In this document: one piece after another, positions 11,820-24,572 of the stretch | How positions within the stretch are numbered: the stretch's first letter is position 1 | How the letters are laid out: each line of letters begins with the position of its first letter | From: Allium sativum | Lineage: Eukaryota; Streptophyta; Magnoliopsida; Asparagales; Amaryllidaceae | Direction: 5' to 3' | Length of the DNA stretch: 64,000 nucleotides | Assembly: GCA_030737875.1 (NCBI GenBank) | Contig: CM060925.1 | Location: 481,491,514-481,555,513, forward strand | Notes under the pieces: generated by a model | The model's database searches: none | Told to the model about the DNA's origin: nothing | What the model saw: the letters and a program-made list of their open reading frames with translations, nothing else | Translations under genes and position numbers: made by a program

Positions 11820-12275
11820 CATGAATAACACAAAATCACAAAGTGATCATCAACGATCAACAAAAAAGGCGTAATTTACATTAAGCTAGTAAATAAGCGA
11901 GTTTAGCCAAATGTCCCATAATCATTGACTTAATTCAAATATTCGCGAACAAATTGCAAACTCCACTATAAAAATGCAAAAATGATCATAACATAATTTC
12001 AAAAAGGCAAAAACCAAAGGTTACTCAAGAAATCATATCAACGGCCATCATAGCCAAGCATAAAATGAATGGAAAGAAATTCAAACAATTCTTACTTAAA
12101 AATATGAAAATAAATCTCGATGATGCTGAAGTCATCATCAACATTATTTTCTATAAATATATCAAGATTGACATCCAATAACGAAAATGAATTTCAACTG
12201 ACTAAGTCCAAAAATTAACCGGCAAAGTAAACTCAAATGTGTCGACCCACTCGTTTTTACCAAGACGTTTAATTA
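11820..12275. repeat. Diverged LTR-like segment inside Element 3 interior
   Basis: Order and wording parallel 8090-8300 of the LTR: atgtcccataa, cttaa.tc.aatattcgcgaacaa, ctccacta.aaa, aatgatcat, gtccaa.aattaacc, caagacgtttaattaa. An extra ~180 bp is inserted in the middle. It is much more diverged from the LTRs than they are from each other. Confidence 0.6.
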
Positions 12276-13474
12276 AGATCCTTATTCAATCCAAAAGGCA
12301 AAACTACTTGTTTGAAACAAGTAACACTCAAAAGCAAAAGAGAATACACAATCGTTACCCAAAGAAAACTAAAGTCATAGCAATAGAAAAATAAATGGGT
12401 AATGAAAACTCAAGGTTGCATGTAAGAATTTTCACAAAGCATAGGTTAGGAAAATTTTACATGATTAGATATAAAACAAGCTCCCACTAATTCCTAAGGA
12501 CATGATGTCTTTAAGTTCCTTTGACGCATAGAAGATAGATAATCACATTTTCAAAAGAACTCCAATGAGATGATCACGACAATCATCATCATAAAGGATA
12601 AAAAGGATAGTACCCTTATATGCACTAGTTTCCTTACCAAAATTAAAATATCTCAAATTCATAGTTAAAAATTCAAACTATGAAAGGTGTAAAGGATATA
12701 TACGATGGTCATACATATCCCATTCTAAAATTATTATTTTATTAAAATCGCTACGGTTGCAAATTAACAATCAATACTAATGATTTGCCTCGCCATTTAT
12801 TTATATGAAGTTGCTAATGCTATGGTTCGATAGCGATGCACATCATTAATATTTAATATAAGGGTTGTGTCGGAATCATCTCAATAAAGTGTTCAGAAAC
12901 TCCTATTGATATCGTGACGTCCCACTTCTCAATTAGAACTCCTAACATACTCAATGGGAAACTCAACACGATAAAACAAATTACGTCCAAATAAGGGCGC
13001 AAATTTGTAAATAAATGGTCAAAGGTGCAACCATTTATCCATGAACTAAATTTTTACTCATAAATAAATAAATGAAAATTTTCATAGTGCTTAGCGGAAA
13101 TAATTTATTCATTTTCACCTCGCAAAGCTAATATCATGCAGATTAGTATTTTACTTGGACAAAATTATTTTATTAAATCATTTTATAAAATAATTTAGAA
13201 ATCATCAAAACTAAGTCCCAAAAGTTATTTCAACCCAAAAATAGAAAATAATTTCTAAATTTCTACTCAAGAAAAGGGACGGGACTCTAGGTTCTTCTAG
13301 GCCAAGATTTCACAAAGATGAACTCAAAATAAATTTGATTGGTCAAACAAGGATCGTGATATAAGATAGGATATGATGGGTCCTAAGACTCGAACTAAAT
13401 TCTAAAACACGATTTCCTAAGAGAGACTTAGGACAATGACCCTAGCCATAATATCTTATATTGTTCCGAACTTA

Positions 13475-13486
13475 GCTCTGATACCA
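13475..13486 (-). other. Element 3 primer-binding site
   Basis: Reverse complement reads TGGTATCAGAGC, matching the initiator tRNA-Met 3' end, 3 bp from the LTR edge. Confidence 0.92.
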
Positions 13487-14453
13487 AGTTGTAACGCCCC
13501 ACCTTTATACCCGCATTAGCCAAGGTCATTGCAAGCAATGATGTCAACTAACCCGAAGAATAAGGCTGTTGAGGAGCGACCATCTGTATAATAGCATTAA
13601 ACGAGTGTTAAATGTATTGAATAATGTGGTCTTACTTTTCAAATCTCATGAGGAAATCTGACACATCTAATTCAAGTTCAAAACTACTACACATCGATTG
13701 TATATAATTCAGAAAGCAATATAAAATACATAACAAATAATCAGAGTCAGACACAGATATTCACATCACTAAGGCGGAAATAGATATGAATATAACACAT
13801 GAGTGTAAATACAAGATAGTGGTCATAGTCGATCCACTATACAACAAAAGAATAGGTACAAGGCTACTCAAAATAATATGTATACAAAGGAGCCTCATAT
13901 ACATATAACCCAAATAGTATAACACTAAGGAAAATTTCCCAAAACAGGAGGATAGACCATCCTGGAGCTGCGAAGAATCACCTGAAATACCTCGGTTTAA
14001 CCCGAGTATTATTTACACAAAGATAAACAATAAGCGGATTAGTCTAGCTGTACTTACCCCATAAAATGAGATATAATAAGAGATATAAATAAATGTAGAC
14101 ATAAATATGATAATAACAATGTCATGTATAAGTGTGAAGGCCAGAAATGTCTACGGTATATCTCAAATCTATACAGAGCTATAAAAGAATATCTCATTCA
14201 AAATTATATAGCTACTCATAGGAAATGATAACCCATATCAAAGCAAATCAAAAATTGATAACTCAATATCAATAAATCTCAAATTGATAACATAGTATCA
14301 ATAGAACTCTAAATTCCAGAAATCAATAGAGTAGAAATCCAGAGAATCACAAGGGGGGGGGGGTAAGGCCTATCTCTAAATAGGAGCCCGAAGACTCACC
14401 AACACGTGTATCTCAAACGAGATGCGATCTCTAGGTTGCTAGCCTATAATGTT

Positions 14454-14711
14454 GAGCCAAAGCTCCTCGAATGGTCCAAAGACCGCGGGTCGCGACCCCG
14501 CTCCAAATTGAACCGAAGTTCCTCGAGATGACCCGAAGGTCATCATAATGCATAACATCAACGAAAAGATCACAATTGATCAAATTAATGCAATTCCATA
14601 AAAGGAAACGAAGTTCCTCAAAATGTTCTTGAGATCATTAAAATACTCAAAATGAACCGAAGTTCCTCGAAATGATCTGAAGATCATTAAAAATATGGAA
14701 TAAATTCCATA
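14454..14711 (-). ncRNA. Array of consecutive hairpins, right LTR of Element 3 (candidate structured RNA)
   Basis: Second copy of the array with hairpins at 14454-14465, 14473-14484, 14488-14497, 14510-14521, 14527-14544, 14604-14617 (one mismatch), 14622-14639 (imperfect), 14654-14665, 14671-14688 AATGATCTGAAGATCATT and 14694-14711 (7-bp arms TATGGAA/TTCCATA). The hairpin at 14454 has a perfect stem where the left LTR copy has one mismatch. The last two hairpins are missing from the left LTR. Confidence 0.6.
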
Positions 14712-15420
14712 ACTCGAAGACATCGTATAGAGCTAGTCTAAATCTCAAAAAGATCATAATTGATCAAGGAAAGTGTAAGTTACTCCAAGCTAATAAATAT
14801 AAGAGTTAAGCTACATGTACCATAACAACTTTGCTTTACTCGAATATTTATGAACAAGGTGTATAGTCCACTAAAAACACAAAACGATCATTGCCACAGT
14901 TTTAATCGAACGTGTCCAAGAATTAACCGTCGAAGTAAACGCAAGGGGTCAGAGTCCTTGTTTTTGCTAAGGCGTTTAATTAGATTTCTCGTACGAACGA
15001 GAAAAAGGTTTATAAAATATATACTAGTAGATTTGAAAATGATTTATAAAATGATTTCGTAAAATAACTTTGTATAATAAAGTGAGATTGTAAACCACTT
15101 TGGTAAAAGAATTTGGTATGTACTAATAATATAAAAATCTTTATATATATTTTCGAAGTGGCAAATCTCGTATAATAACGATTGAACTAAGAATTCACGT
15201 TTTTATGACATAAATTAAATCTCATAAATATCGATTATAAAATTCATTCACAATGAATAAATTGAAAATCCATAAAAATCAAGCTATAGAAATCTGTGAT
15301 GTAGGGAAACCTAAAAGTCACAAAAAGGTCGAACTGGGCCGAAACTCGGCCGGGAATGAGCTCAAATAGCCCTAAACAATAAACCATTGTCTCCACTGGT
15401 CTACTGCAGAAAAATAGCGG

Positions 15421-15526
15421 GACTAGTCGATTGGTGGATTTTTGACCAATCGACTGGTCATTTTTCCTGCGGACGGTGAATTTAACCGGACTAGTCGACT
15501 AGTGGATTTTGGCCAGTCGACTGGTC
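15421..15526. repeat. Palindrome block, right LTR of Element 3
   Basis: Corresponds to 8832-8938. It includes the perfect palindromes CTAGTCGACTAG (15491-15502) and CCAGTCGACTGG (15513-15524); at the first of these the left LTR copy has CCAGCCGACTGG. Confidence 0.85.
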
Positions 15527-16486
15527 AACGACCTGCTATGATATCCAAGTCGATTTCGATGGGTTCCAAATGATCGGTGGAGGCTAATAACTTTATCAAA
15601 GTGAAAATGAGGCCTCAATGGTTTCCTGAAACACCATTATCATACCAATCAAACCTACTTAAAGATTTACATTGGAATTCCTATATAATAAAATTGAAAC
15701 TATGAAATGGAATATACACCAAATCAATCCAAATCACACAACATAAACACAATACAATCGTGCCATAGGCACACTATACAAGCCTAAAGCTTGAGGCATA
15801 GATGTGAGTTCAAAAAGAACTCACCTTTGTTTGTTGGATGGAAGGAACACTCTATTAGGAAGCTAGAACAAACTCTCTTCATTCAAAACACTAGAATCTT
15901 CAATGAAAATGCACATGCAATCAAAAGCCCTAAATGTTAGGCTTAGGAATTGTCAAAAATGGAAGAGGAGATAAGCTAGAGGGGGTAAAAAGATAGATTC
16001 CATTCTTACCTTCTAATTTGCACATGAATTGAAGCATCTAGCATGTAGCCCTAGCTTGGAATTTTTATTTCCAATTCCTTTCCCCCTTTATGAAGGCTCG
16101 TTGCAGCCGAGCCTACTAAATCCGCTGCTCTATTTTTGGTACCAACTATTAAAAAGGTTTTCTCGACTTGAAATGTGTTAGGAAGAGGAATGGAGTTAAT
16201 GAGAGGAAAGGGGAGGGACTCGGGCTATTTTATCATGTAGGCTAATTAGCTAGCCTAACCAAAAACCCAAGTCCAAAGTCCAAATTTTGACATGCTCGAA
16301 ATATATCGAAGCTTATAGCCAAAAAGGTTGTAAACGATGATCAGGACTCAATGGAAGTGGTTTCGAGTCCAAATTCATCCATATGAAAAATGTGACTTTT
16401 CGGACACACACTCGATTAACGATTAACGACGTTATATTTAAATGAAATATTTAAATATATTATCATTAAATATGCGGGTTGTTACA

Positions 16487-16491
16487 ATTAT
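16487..16491. repeat. Target-site duplication of Element 3, right
   Basis: attat, identical to 6838-6842. Confidence 0.9.
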
Positions 16492-18348
16492 TGCTAAAAT
16501 GAATGCAATCTTAGATTCATACTTTATGACATATTTTTGAAAGTAGAAACATAATTTGAAAATATAAAAATGAATGTTATTAAAAGACTTAATTGCTACT
16601 TAATTTGATGCTAAATTATTAGGGTCTTGGTTTCAAATAAATGTTTACAAAATGTTATAAATTTTGAAATGGAGTATCTATTGTAAGAATCAAATGTCAC
16701 TAGACATTTTAGGTGATTAAAATGTCAACTAATACAATCTTGGATATTTATTTAAGATTCTCTAAAATAGAATGAGCATTTGTTTTGCTTGCCATCAAAA
16801 AGTTTTTATTGGCTATTTTGAAACGTGTTAACGAATGACATTTTAATTGCTAATAAAGATAAGGATTTAAAAAGTGAAGTTATCCCGCTTTTGTTTTCAA
16901 CATTTAGTAAACGCTTGAAAAGAGGCATCTAAATCCTTATTGCAACATTTTGAAGTAAATTCTTAATAAATGATGTTTTATCAAAACAAAATAAGCATTG
17001 GTGTTTAGTTTAGTAAACACTAAAGTGTTTGCAAAAATTTAACACTTTAGGTTATATTGAGGTATTAAACACCTATTTTCTAATTTGTGCAAGTTTGAGA
17101 AACAATAAGGTATAACAATATTCTGAAAAAAAAAAATTGTGTAATCTTTAAAATTTCACTTTATAAAAAGAAGCAACTATGCAGTGAGGAGGGATAGCTA
17201 ATTAGGTAAGTTAATATTAGGTTATAGGACTGAGTAATGATAAGTTGCACAACCTAATTTGGAAATTTTAGTGTCCGTCCCAGAAATTTATATTTGGAAA
17301 GATGGTGAAGTATAAATATTTCTAGAATCAAGGGTTGGTTGTAAACTAAATTTCCCAATATAGTTTAGTTTAGGAATTAGTACATTTATAATCTTATCTA
17401 GCGATTAGCAATATATATAATTAATACAGCGTAACTTACAATATTCAAAATTAGGTTTCACGGATATAAATTGCAAATTTGATGGGTAATAAATTTGTAA
17501 AAAATGGGAATAAATGATAATTAGTTTTGGGGGATTGATTTAAAAGAGAAATTTATAATGTGAAAAGAAATACATATATTTTCAAGCTCGAAGGAGCTTG
17601 AAGGAATTAAGTGAGTATTCATGGAATGGTCTAATTTTGATGATGAATGGACCACGTTTATGAGAAAGATGAAGATGGAAAATTTAAAGGAGTGGATTGA
17701 CATCTTAAGGTATTGGAATAAAAATGTTAAGACCTCAACACCATTTAAACCACTTAATTGTAGGGGAAACTTCCAAAATGTTTTTTTAAGTTTTGAGTGC
17801 TAGTGGTCATCTGTATTGATTGAATAAGGGTGTGAAGTTATATAAGTAATGGAATCCCTTTTTATGCCTATGTTGTTTTGGATTTAAAACCCTTATTAAA
17901 TTTTAAGTTAATTGAGTAAGAGAAAATTTCATAAGGACACCTTACTAAGCGATTTACCATATATGGAATTGGGAAGCTAACGATAGAATTATATTTGCAA
18001 CTTACAAGGAGGAAGCGTATTAGTCTCAAAACTTTGGAATATTGAGTACAGAATAAGTTTAACTTTTGAGGATGTCATCCTTGAGAATAAGAATTTAAAG
18101 CATAAAAATTGGCAATAGGCTTAAATATTAGATTTATGTAAATTGGCCTTTTTTGTTTGAATATGACCGTGTTTTAATTTGCTTAAGGATGTACATATGT
18201 AAGAGGTGAGAGGTATAATGTTACATGTTTATATGTAGTTTACACCATTTATTCAAAATAAAACAATATCCACTCCTTCTAATTTTAAATATTTCAATAT
18301 TATCGTTTGGGAATTTTTTTGAAAATTATACCAATGGCCGTTTATTGA
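16492..18348 (+). mobile_element. Decayed interior of the relic element, right part
   Basis: Resumes directly after the attat duplication of Element 3. Stops are dense, no retrotransposon domain is recognisable, and the open frames at 17521-17703 and 17621-17803 overlap on opposite strands and match nothing I know. A purine-rich stretch after gaggatgtcatccttgag near 18066-18095 may be a decayed 3' end. A perfect 9-bp-arm hairpin lies at 17581-17602. Confidence 0.4.
17581..17602. repeat. Hairpin TTCAAGCTC/GAGCTTGAA, loop GAAG
   Basis: Perfect 9-bp inverted repeat with a 4-base loop in otherwise AT-rich relic sequence. Confidence 0.7.
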
Positions 18349-19671
18349 AATACAACGACCTGACTTTTTGACCGCCTCAAATTGATAATTAAACCAACTT
18401 AAGCCATTCAAAATGACAGAATGTTATTGCTTATGAAGTTGAAATATAAATCATCACAGAATCACAGACACAGAATCACATACACAGAACACAGAGTATC
18501 TCACAGCGGAAGAAAAATTTATACAATAATACAAAATTTTAAACTTACAAGATATTAGAGTACATCATAAATATAGATAAAATAGTAGATTGAATACAGA
18601 ACATTACTAATACATACATAATTGGCAAAAGTGGGGATAACTGCATATGTGATACTACATGGATGATCGGATCTCCAACGAATCTCAGTCTCTAATAGAT
18701 AAATCTCCAAGCCGTAGTACTCGGTCTGACCCAAGTATTTTGCAAGGAATAAAGCAAACAAAATACCCAAGTCAGGACTAACATTATTATATAAGTGAAT
18801 TAACTTAAGTGAAGTGTTTAATGGAATGCATCAGTAACTTAAATGATGGTTGGGATTTCCATCCCTTAAGTATCCGTGAAACTAATATATAGAGTATAAT
18901 ACACTATTATACTAGTGTATACTCAGTAAAAAAAAATCCCAAAATAGCATAAGAAGGATTACATTTTTACCCTTACACCATTGATAATATCGTATTCTAT
19001 AATCGTAAACCCACATAACCTGGTGGCATCAAAGGACACTCCATAGGTACGATACAAATCAAAATCGTAGAGCGTTCGATCAGGATAATATGACAAGACA
19101 CCGAGAAATACCCAGGGTACGATTCTACCATTTGCATGTTCGGACCGGTGATAATGCATAGTAGCAACTACTGCCCACCGTGGAACAAACTCACATAATA
19201 AAAAGGTGCACCCAAATCAATTACAACAGTTATAGAGATCGTATCGAAGAAGCGTGTCCGATCGGAGGTGCGACCTCACTTAGTCGTAGTATAACACATG
19301 TTTTAGTAATTTTAATTATGACCCGAAGGTCAAGGCCAATCCATAATCATTCTCTTTCTTCAAATCCAGTAATCGCCTCTATACCATCCTACTTCATTCT
19401 GGAATCTCCACCGCGTGCACAGTTGTTAAAGTGGTATCAGTATTGGCAGAGAGTATGACATCTACCGACTCCTGTTCCTTCAACAACCAAACGTTTACAT
19501 TTTTCACACCATGGTCATTAGATTTGAAATCATAATTCGAGTATCACAAATTGATTTTCAAGTATTTCCTTAAAATCGATTACTCAAAAAATTCACCACT
19601 GGTTCATTTTAAGATTTCTAATCCAATATTAATAATTATCCATTGTCAAACCATTTGATTTTGAAGATTTC

Positions 19672-19686
19672 AACTTCCACAAAATA
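19672..19686. repeat. 15-bp target-site duplication, left
   Basis: aacttccacaaaata, identical to 21177-21191. Confidence 0.92.
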
Positions 19687-21176
19687 CAGTGTAACATAGT
19701 AGTTTGTTACCAAGGGTTCGGTTTGGGAAAGTTGCGTTAATGGCGACAAAGGGTTGGCGATTTATCTTTCTGCTTTAATTTCTCCTCATCTCGCTTCTCT
19801 TCCTCCTCAATTCGCTTCACTCCTTCGTTATTCTCCATCTGCCACCCTTTGTTTTCGCTTGCGTGCGATTTTCCCAAACCCTAAAATTTATTTCTCAGAT
19901 CTAACCCTCGATTCCCGTTCTTTCAACGCTCCTCTATCCCTCCGATTGACTTCGATTCCTGTGTCGGTTCTCCACTTCCCCAACGCGCCTTTTCCTTCTC
20001 AGCGATGGCAAACCATCTGTCGTCGCCTGAACAGTATTTGTGTCGAGAGCCTAGATCTGCTGGTGCTCCTGTTTAGGTTGCGGTGGGTTTCAACATCGTC
20101 TTGGTTAGGCCAATCTTGCTTCGGAGGTGAAAGCTTCTCCGATTTTGCTCAGATCTGACTAAATTTGTGTCGAGCGTGGAATTTTGGAGTGCAGTAAAGC
20201 CGCCTTTTTCTCACATCTCTTCTTCCATTATTGGTAAGCCGAGATTTTCTTATTCGACGCCCTTGTCTGTGGCTATTTGGTTTTCGTTTTGGCTTCAACA
20301 GTTTTGGGTTGAGAGATTTGGCTCCTTTGTTGTGATGTCTCCTTTGTTGTAATGGGTTATCAATGTTCTCTGGAATTTCGCCATGTTGGACTCATTTTGT
20401 TGTCGGTCCTGTGGTAGAGTGGCTGTGTGGTTGGGTGAGTGACTTTTGGGTAGGCTGTTTGGTGTTTGGAATCGCCTTTGTGTCAAGTGTCGTTGGCCAT
20501 TTTTGTTTGGTGGCTTTGGTTGGTTTGTCCGTGTTTGTGGCGTGCTGGTGCTTTTTGCAGCATGTTTTGTCTGAGGCTTGGTATTCCTATTCTTGCTATG
20601 TCTTGAAGGCTTTACCTGTATGGTTCGTCTCCCTGCGTGGGGGTGTTAGTGCGCTGTGATGTGTTGCTGCTATGGATTGGGTCTTGCTTTCTGTAATGCT
20701 TGGTGGGCATGTTTTTTCCATGCGACTATAAGCAGCTCTTGAGCTCAAGCTATCAATCCCGTTTGGTGCTCAGCTCCTCCGATTTCTTTTACCATGTTCA
20801 CGCTTTCCTTTAGGTATGCGCTATCTCACCTCTGTGATGCTGTAATGAATCGGTTTGGCGTTTGGCGGCCTGTTTTGTGTAATTGCTTGGTTATGGCAGA
20901 TTTGCTGTAGGTTTTAATGGTTTTTGGTGATATTGTCATGGTATTTTTTGAAGGCTGATGCTTGTGATTTTATGATCTCTTGATCTTGTAACAGGTTCTG
21001 CCTGTTTGGTATGGCTCCCTGCATGGGGGTGATATGGCTCCCTGCGTGGACGCCGTGGAGTTATGTTGTTGCCTAGATTCAGTGTTGTAATTCTTTTAAG
21101 GTTGAAGTGGTCGGTCCACTATAAAAACCGGTGTATCTTTTTATTTTTAATATATAAATATTTACGATAAAAAAAA
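19687..21176 (+). mobile_element. Non-LTR retroposon insertion (1.49 kb, no reverse transcriptase)
   Basis: The segment is flanked by an exact 15-bp repeat, aacttccacaaaata (19672-19686 and 21177-21191), and ends in an A run, the hallmarks of target-primed (LINE-type) insertion. It is clearly richer in GC than its surroundings. The first ~400 bp are pyrimidine-rich like a 5' leader; the 3' part has two copies of a ctccctgcRtggggg phrase (20629-20643, 21026-21058) and ends in tttttaatatataaatatttacgat before the A-tail. Open frames at 19754-20158 (134 codons) and 20363-20659 (98 codons) match no family I know. It could be a LINE internal-deletion derivative, a long SINE-like element or a processed transcript copy. 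Confidence 0.75.
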
Positions 21177-21191
21177 AACTTCCACAAAATA
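21177..21191. repeat. 15-bp target-site duplication, right
   Basis: aacttccacaaaata, identical to 19672-19686. The first bases merge with the A-tail. Confidence 0.92.
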
Positions 21192-23295
21192 TCATTATTA
21201 CTTGAATTTTTTTTTTCAACCACTTCAGACTCTCTAGTTCGGATTGGACATAGATTTCATTTAAAATTTATAAAATACTTAGAGTAGTAAACTTGAAAAA
21301 TAGTATAATATGTTAAATTTGAATTAGTGTATATATATACTTATGTCAATAATTGTAAAATAGTATAAAATCTCTAATTGCCAAAATGGTTATAGTTTTA
21401 CATTAAGTTTATAAAATATGCTTAGAAAAATTAATTTTTAAAATATGGTATATAAATATACTTATACAAATAGTTGAAAAATATTCATAAAATACTTGAA
21501 AGCTTGTATACTCAAATGTGGTTTAAGTTTATTTGTTAAAGGAAATATAGTTTGTAAAAATCAAACAATATGGAAAGCTTTTCTTTTATAAAAATATAGT
21601 TTGATTAAAATAGCATGATCTAATCTGATCGCAAATTTTTATTTCACATATTCAATAAATTTCCTTGTTCATTGGTTCAAATTCAGTTCGTCTCAAAATG
21701 GTAACTATTTCCAAATCATTGTTCCAAGTTATAAAACTCTAATTCCGAGTTTACTCAAATTACAGAATTTCAAAATAGCTTCGACGATTAACTATTATAC
21801 CATCACTTAAATCACCATTTAGTAAATTCCAATCTTGCTATTTCTTTTCATTCAAAATCTCATGTCGAGCTTCTTTAAATAACACATTCTTTTCTTCACT
21901 TGGGTTTAATCTAGAAATTTCAACTTGCATTCACTACATTTCTTTTATTCGTGGGATTTGTTATATTAGACCTTATATATATCAAATTAAGATTTTTGTT
22001 AAACCATTCCCAAGAAATCTTATATTATATAAACACCTTCAAATCTCCCTTATAAAATCTATAAAAGAAATCGATTTCCATAAAATCTTGTTCAAACCTT
22101 AGCTTTAGATAAAATCTTTCACAAATAGATTTCAACCCCTTCATTTAGATAAAAATCTTATTTCGTCTTCACCAATTTAGGGTAATCAAAGAAAAATCCT
22201 TCCGAAATTCCTTTATTCATTATTATTGAAACGCAGTGATTCTAACAATCAAATTTATAGAAATTAGATAAAATAAGACCTTAATACCAAAAAATGAATA
22301 TTTTTATACCTTAAACCAAATCCTTAGATATCAATCCTTACAAAACATTTCAAATACTTTTATTATAACAGTCTTTATATCAATGGAAATGTGGTAAACA
22401 ATAACTTTTATTATATCGCCATCTTAACAAATAAAGAGGTAAACCTTTGTTATATCCATTATAATAAAGGCCTTGTTGAAAACAAACATTCATCCAAGAT
22501 ATTTAAATTAAAATACCATATTTATTAAAACAAGTTTAAGATTAAGTCCGAGAGATTTTCCAGCATTTTCCTTTATTCACATATTTCATTTCAAAATCTA
22601 TTTATAAAAAAAATCGATACGTACTTATAGAATTTTATAAAATAGATTTTTATTGACAATGGCGCCCATATAAATTTTTTTGCCTTATGGTCAAGTGATA
22701 TGGATATGTATCGTTTCAATCTGTCTTAAACAAAAATTCGAATCCCGGGTATATATCATTTCAACCCGTATCCCAAATAGAATCGAAATTATTTCCTAAA
22801 TCTGTACAATTTCATCCGGATGTATATCATTTCAACCCATGGTGAGTTTCCTTAATCAATAGGGAACTTGCAAGGTGAGAGCAATACAAACAGAGTATAA
22901 CATACATCACATCCATATGTGTTATATAACAGGGTAGTGTATGTGTCAAATGTGTACAGATCACATAGCAAACATTTTCTAGAGAAACGTAACATTTCAT
23001 TCAACATCTCAAATATTTAATTTACTTAATCAAAAGTTAGTCGTGAGTGAGGGAAACTCACCTTCGAGGCGAAGAAGATGACTATGAACTCGACACAGAA
23101 CCGACGCGACACTTGATTTCTTGAATGATGAATCCTCACTCAAATCAATTATCTACATATACACATATGTGTGTACATATGTAAATAAATAAAATTTGGA
23201 AATTTCCAAGCATGACAAAACTCCATTTAAATATGAAAACTAACAATAACGATAATTTTCATTATTAAACCCAAGTTGAGCACACACATACACAC

Positions 23296-24257
23296 TGTGA
23301 TGACCCAGATTTCGGGGTCCTTTGAGCTAACTAAATACAACCCAAGTCCAACCTAAATAACAAAAAAACTAAGGTGTCAAAGAAAGAAATTAGAGGATGA
23401 GAAAAGATAAGATAGAAAATTAGAATAGAAGAAAAGGAGATCACAACAACAGAATCAGAGTAAACACGAATCTCACAGCGGAACAAATAAAATATAACAG
23501 ATACATAATCACTTTCGAAATACAAAATGGATTTGAACTTACATACATCATCAGAGTATAACCATACACAATACAGCGGAAAATAAACTCTACATATCTA
23601 ACGTTGATGCCTCCTGCTCCAAGCTCCTCTAAAAAATCTGTAAAAATCCTGAACTACTTGACTGCCCGTACAAATTTGGGCACCCAAGAGTTTAGGGAAA
23701 ACATAGAAAAATGAAGTCTGGGTAAGTCATGGGACTAGTGTGAGTAAACGATTTTAAAATAGATTGATTTTAACTTTCAAAACCTTTTGAAAGAAAAGAT
23801 ATTCGTAAGACCAATCCACCCATAAATACGGATGGTTTTTACCTGACGATAACCAAAGCATTTTTGAAAGCATATATATATATATATATATATTGATATT
23901 ATAATAGTGTCTATATACAAATAAATAGCAGTCTTGTAGAACACTTGCATCTCACGTTCCACATATATAGTATACAAACAAAACCACGGGTGCTTATTGG
24001 ATAATGGATTTCCAACTATAACAAGGTATGGAACCATCTTCCGATAGCGTATCTCTAGACGGGAATATACTGGGTTCAACAATAACGTCTTGCAACCCGG
24101 CCCACACATGACCGACTACTCATTTCTCTTGAGTGTATCAAATATATTGTCACCAACGGTTGGGCCCACATAACCGTTATCTGAAGATACAGAAACGAAA
24201 GAAGAACAAATATGAATATTCTCTAGATAGGCGACAATATACCCTAATGGGAGTGAC
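23296..24257 (-). mobile_element. Solo-like LTR, left part
   Basis: Starts TGTGATGACCC at 23296. Shared landmarks with the Element 4 LTR in the same order: cagcggaaa (23574-23582), tgcccgt...gggcacccaagagtttagg (23664-23697), then gtaagtcatgggactagtgtgag (23730-23752). No primer-binding site precedes it. Element 1 interrupts it at 24258. Confidence 0.65.
24253..24257. repeat. Target-site duplication of Element 1, left
   Basis: gtgac; the right copy is gcgac, one mismatch. Confidence 0.75.
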
Positions 24258-24469
24258 TGTAACACCCCGTGAATTCTATAATGTTAAGCTTCACAAATTA
24301 AAGTATAATTAATTATAAATGATGAAATCAAGGGAAATGGGTTACGCCATTGCGTTCGTCTCGAAATTCTGCTTGAGATAGAGTCCAAGTTTGCGTAAAA
24401 CGGATATCGTATGAAGAAGATATGGACGAAGGAAGTTGGGAAGAAAAACCAGAAAACGGGTCAGAATGC

Positions 24470-24572
24470 ACTAGCGCACTTGGGAAGTGCGCCAGAACAA
24501 AGTTGAACTGGCGCACTTGGGAAGTGTGCCAGTACATTTTTAGCATGGTGCATCTGCCAAGTGCACCTAGGT
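24470..24572. repeat. Palindromic repeat block upstream of TATA, left LTR
   Basis: Two to three copies of an inverted repeat with arms CTGGCGCACTT / AAGTGCGCCAG around a 3-base centre; the clearest here is 24508-24532 with one mismatch. Confidence 0.85.

Larger units (their letters stand above)
9853..13474 (-). mobile_element. Element 3 interior, no coding recognised
   Basis: About 3.6 kb, strongly AT-rich, with stops in every frame. I found no zinc-knuckle, protease, RT or integrase residues. Visible structure: two copies of a hairpin (10656-10683 and 10741-10768), a third hairpin at 10634-10648, a CA/TA microsatellite, and a segment at about 11820-12275 that resembles this element's own LTR (8040-8300). 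Confidence 0.75.
6843..16486 (-). mobile_element. Element 3: non-autonomous LTR retrotransposon with 3-kb LTRs
   Basis: Two direct repeats of about 3.0 kb (6843-9838 and 13490-16486) enclose 3,651 bp. Termini are TGTAA...TTACA and the insertion is flanked by an exact 5-bp duplication, attat. The complement of a tRNA-Met primer-binding site abuts the right LTR and a complemented polypurine tract abuts the left one, so the sense strand is -. The interior has no recognisable gag or pol, which resembles the class called LARD (large retrotransposon derivative). The two LTRs differ by scattered substitutions and several indels, including a TA run present in only one, so the insertion is not recent. 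It lies inside the relic element at 4051-18348. Confidence 0.92.
13490..16486 (-). repeat. Element 3 right LTR (5' LTR in sense orientation)
   Basis: 2,997 bp, aligned end to end with 6843-9838. It lacks the long TA run and keeps two hairpins of the array that the left LTR has lost. At 16098-16158 it contains about 60 bp (tgaaggctcgttgcagccga and following) that the left LTR lacks. Confidence 0.92.
18349..23295 (-). mobile_element. Old LTR-like stretch, related in layout to the giant-LTR family
   Basis: Begins near caacgacctgactttttgac, a form common at plant LTR edges, and carries cagcggaag at 18504-18512, the counterpart of the CAGCGGAAA motif found at the same place in other LTRs here. 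A tgacccgaaggtca hairpin lies at 19319-19333. At 23041-23060, gggaaactcaccttcgag gives GAAG|GTGAGTTT on the - strand, in the position of the donor-like motif of other LTRs. The outer end is not visible; the sequence may continue after 37159. Orientation and extent are inferred from these shared landmarks. Confidence 0.45.
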
